From NCBI GenBank assembly GCA_017161705.1, contig JADFCW010000008.1, forward strand, positions 1 through 48,824: a stretch of DNA of 48,824 nt. The letters are read 5' to 3'. Both the position numbers and the translations under genes were made by a program. The notes beneath the pieces are model-generated. The model was not told the origin of the DNA. It searched no databases and was given only the letters and a program-made list of their open reading frames with translations. Source of the stretch: Candidatus Sumerlaeota bacterium (GTDB lineage Bacteria > Sumerlaeota > Sumerlaeia > JADFCW01). Positions 46,861 through 48,824 of the stretch are shown here, piece after piece (the first letter of the stretch is position 1; the number at the start of each line of letters is the position of its first letter).

Positions 46861-48561
46861 ATGCGAAAGGGGTTGGTCGTAACCCTGGGAGTAGTGGCTC
46901 TGTGTATAATGGCTTCGCCTGGCTTCTCCCTTGCACCGGTCATCGCTTGCATCCCGGACATTATCATCAGCGATGCGGAGCAGAACACCCAGACGCTTGA
47001 CCGGAACTTTTTTGTGTTCTCTCAAGCGATCAATCTGGATGAAATGGTCCGCGACGATGATGCGACAACGAAAGCCGCATTGCGGTGGTCGTTTGTTGAA
47101 ACGAATCCGGGCAACAGCATCCTGATCAACGGGATTGCGCCGCTGGCCAGCCCGACCCCGGACACCATCAAGGATCCGGGAGCGAGCAACCTGCGCGCGG
47201 TCAGCAACTGGGCCTCGTTCCGCAACCGGCTTTGGAGCCCGGTCGCGGGAACGTTGCCTTTCCCCAATCCGGGTGCTTCGAGCATGACCTCCACCCTGCA
47301 GTTGTATGTGTCGGATGGAACCAGCTATACTGGACAAGCGATTCTTGTCCGGACGGTGAATACGGCGGCTGGCGCAACGAATCCTCAACTGGATGCGGTT
47401 GTTCCGCAGTCCCAGAAATCCTATCCGTTTACCTCCGGATCGGAAGGCTGGAACTGGTTTGACGTTTCACCGACGTTCCCCGCTCCGACTCGTGCAGCCA
47501 CGGGCGGCGTGCTGAGCATGACCAAGAGCGCCGCGACCACGGCGCCGATTCTCTTCGGTGCGTGGGAATCACCGCAGAATCCGAGCATTGCTCTGAAGAT
47601 GCGTTGGGGCTGCATCCTGCGTGCGCGCTACCGTATGACCAGCTCGGTTAACGGGCATGGTTGTCCGGGCATCCGTATGCAGGCCATCTGGACGCACGTC
47701 ACTCAATCGGGCAGCACGTGGATTCCTGACTTCCTCAATCAGGATTTCAACGACCGCGTTGAGGTAATCACGAACACCTACAACGTTGCCGGTGCCATTC
47801 CGTTCATTGAGGGTCGCGAACCCGGCACGTCGGGCAAGACCTACACCATCCTGTATTATCCGCAACAGACGGATAAACTGATGGCGCCGACGGCCGTAGT
47901 GTATATCACCTGCGGCATGCTGGATACCGACACGTTCAATGAAGACCTTGGCACGCTGAACGTGGACCAGGTGGATGTGGACGGCATTGCGCGTCCGGAT
48001 GTGGGCCGCGGCACGCTCGTGACGGCGAACGGCTTCACCACCACGAACTTCACCAACTGGGTCCGTGACGTGAAGAAACTCGATCCGTCGGGCACGACGA
48101 CCGGCTTGGTGGCCACCAAGAGCGCCACCAACATGGTCATTACGGTGCCGGAGGGCAACAAGCTGCTGGAAGCTTCGTTCTCCAGCCCGATGCCGGGCAC
48201 TCCGTTGAAAGCCGGCTACTACTACAGGGTGCTCTGGACGGTCAATTCCACCTATACGCCGGGCGGCAACTTCCTGCCGGCCGTCCGTACCAGCGTGATC
48301 GGTACCACATTCCAGTGGTATGCTCACAAGGAACTGGAGGGCGGCGGAAGCTACAGCTCGATCGGAACCGCAAATACACCGTTTGAACAGTGGGTTTGCG
48401 CTCCGTCGGCTGCTCCGCCTTCAACGACGGCGACCGAGCCAATGCAATTGCGTTGGGAGGCCTACGTCCTGGGCATTCCGAACGTGGTGTTCAATAAGAA
48501 CATCAGCGGCACGGTGCGGTGTCTGGGTGTGCTGACCGAAGAGTTCCCGCCAATGCCGTAA
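46861..48561 (+). CDS. Large secreted protein of unknown family
   Basis: Signal peptide MRKGLVVTLGVVALCIMASPGFSLA; 566 aa, no family recognised; strong SD (AAAGGAGGG) and flanking terminator. Confidence 0.7.
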   Translation: MRKGLVVTLGVVALCIMASPGFSLAPVIACIPDIIISDAEQNTQTLDRNFFVFSQAINLDEMVRDDDATTKAALRWSFVETNPGNSILINGIAPLASPTPDTIKDPGASNLRAVSNWASFRNRLWSPVAGTLPFPNPGASSMTSTLQLYVSDGTSYTGQAILVRTVNTAAGATNPQLDAVVPQSQKSYPFTSGSEGWNWFDVSPTFPAPTRAATGGVLSMTKSAATTAPILFGAWESPQNPSIALKMRWGCILRARYRMTSSVNGHGCPGIRMQAIWTHVTQSGSTWIPDFLNQDFNDRVEVITNTYNVAGAIPFIEGREPGTSGKTYTILYYPQQTDKLMAPTAVVYITCGMLDTDTFNEDLGTLNVDQVDVDGIARPDVGRGTLVTANGFTTTNFTNWVRDVKKLDPSGTTTGLVATKSATNMVITVPEGNKLLEASFSSPMPGTPLKAGYYYRVLWTVNSTYTPGGNFLPAVRTSVIGTTFQWYAHKELEGGGSYSSIGTANTPFEQWVCAPSAAPPSTTATEPMQLRWEAYVLGIPNVVFNKNISGTVRCLGVLTEEFPPMP

Positions 48562-48583
48562 GGTAGCCTGGTGGGTAATTCTT

Positions 48584-48628
48584 GCAGGCAAGGGATCGCA
48601 AGATTCCTTGCCTGCTTTCTTTTTTTAC
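48584..48628 (+). terminator. Rho-independent terminator
   Basis: Perfect 10-bp stem gcaggcaagg (48584-48593) / ccttgcctgc (48606-48615), then tttcttttttt. Confidence 0.92.
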
Positions 48629-48758
48629 GTTCGGAACGCTGGAAGGCGAGTCCTTCGAAGGTCTGCTTCTCGCACTGCCTTTCTATACGCGAAAAACCTA
48701 AGAAACCCCGACATCCGACGCACGCCGATGGCTGCGCAGTTCTTCTTTCGAACTGTCC

Positions 48759-48824
48759 CTATTTCACCGCGCCATTGCGATAGATATCGCCATCGCTGAC
48801 CACCCCGTTGGTCGGATCATAGTG
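48759..48824 (-). CDS. C-terminus of a prepilin/pseudopilin-type (DUF1559-like) protein; truncated at window end
   Basis: Minus-strand translation HYDPTNGVVSDGDIYRNGAVK*; the YDPTNGxxSxGDI(Y/W)R ending is typical of prepilin-type proteins in PVC/BRC1-like genomes. Confidence 0.6.
   Translation of the reverse strand, partial: HYDPTNGVVSDGDIYRNGAVK

Noticed and set aside
1-48824. tRNA/rRNA genes
   Set aside because: No T-loop GGTTCRANYCC with matching acceptor stem, and no rRNA signature, was noticed by eye; tRNAscan-SE/Infernal would be decisive.

Overview
The window looks like a gene-dense, GC-rich bacterial chromosome segment. I saw no rRNA, tRNA, CRISPR array, transposase or phage module. 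The gene mix (Tat-exported Gfo/Idh/MocA oxidoreductases, DUF1080-like and DUF2961 proteins, a prepilin-type C-terminus) resembles uncultivated Planctomycetes/BRC1-like bacteria, but that placement is a guess. Confident content: htpX (cut at the left edge), a zinc-ribbon protein, argB, argJ, a PfkB kinase, uxaC, an IspH-UbiA fusion, sppA, a LysW-type lysine cluster (homocitrate synthase, lysW, lysX, lysY, lysZ), surE, coaD, DUF1841, pta, a lipoprotein acetolactate decarboxylase, a DUF2961/GH172 protein, a 2-hydroxyacid dehydrogenase, four Gfo/Idh/MocA proteins (one frameshifted), a PBP4-type peptidase, a PilZ protein, tandem pcm genes, RNase E/G, dnaE, accA, lemA, a RIO/LPS-type kinase and a large secreted protein. 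The strongest unexplained signals are: (1) an apparent Lys/Arg-codon attenuator in front of the lysine operon, with a leader ORF, mutually exclusive hairpins and an intrinsic terminator; (2) four arrays of a 9-bp-periodic GTCC repeat within 7 kb; (3) a 30-bp palindromic element repeated in distant intergenic regions; (4) an IspH-UbiA fusion; (5) exported forms of normally cytoplasmic enzymes; (6) a probably highly expressed secreted protein with its own promoter, leader ORF and terminator.
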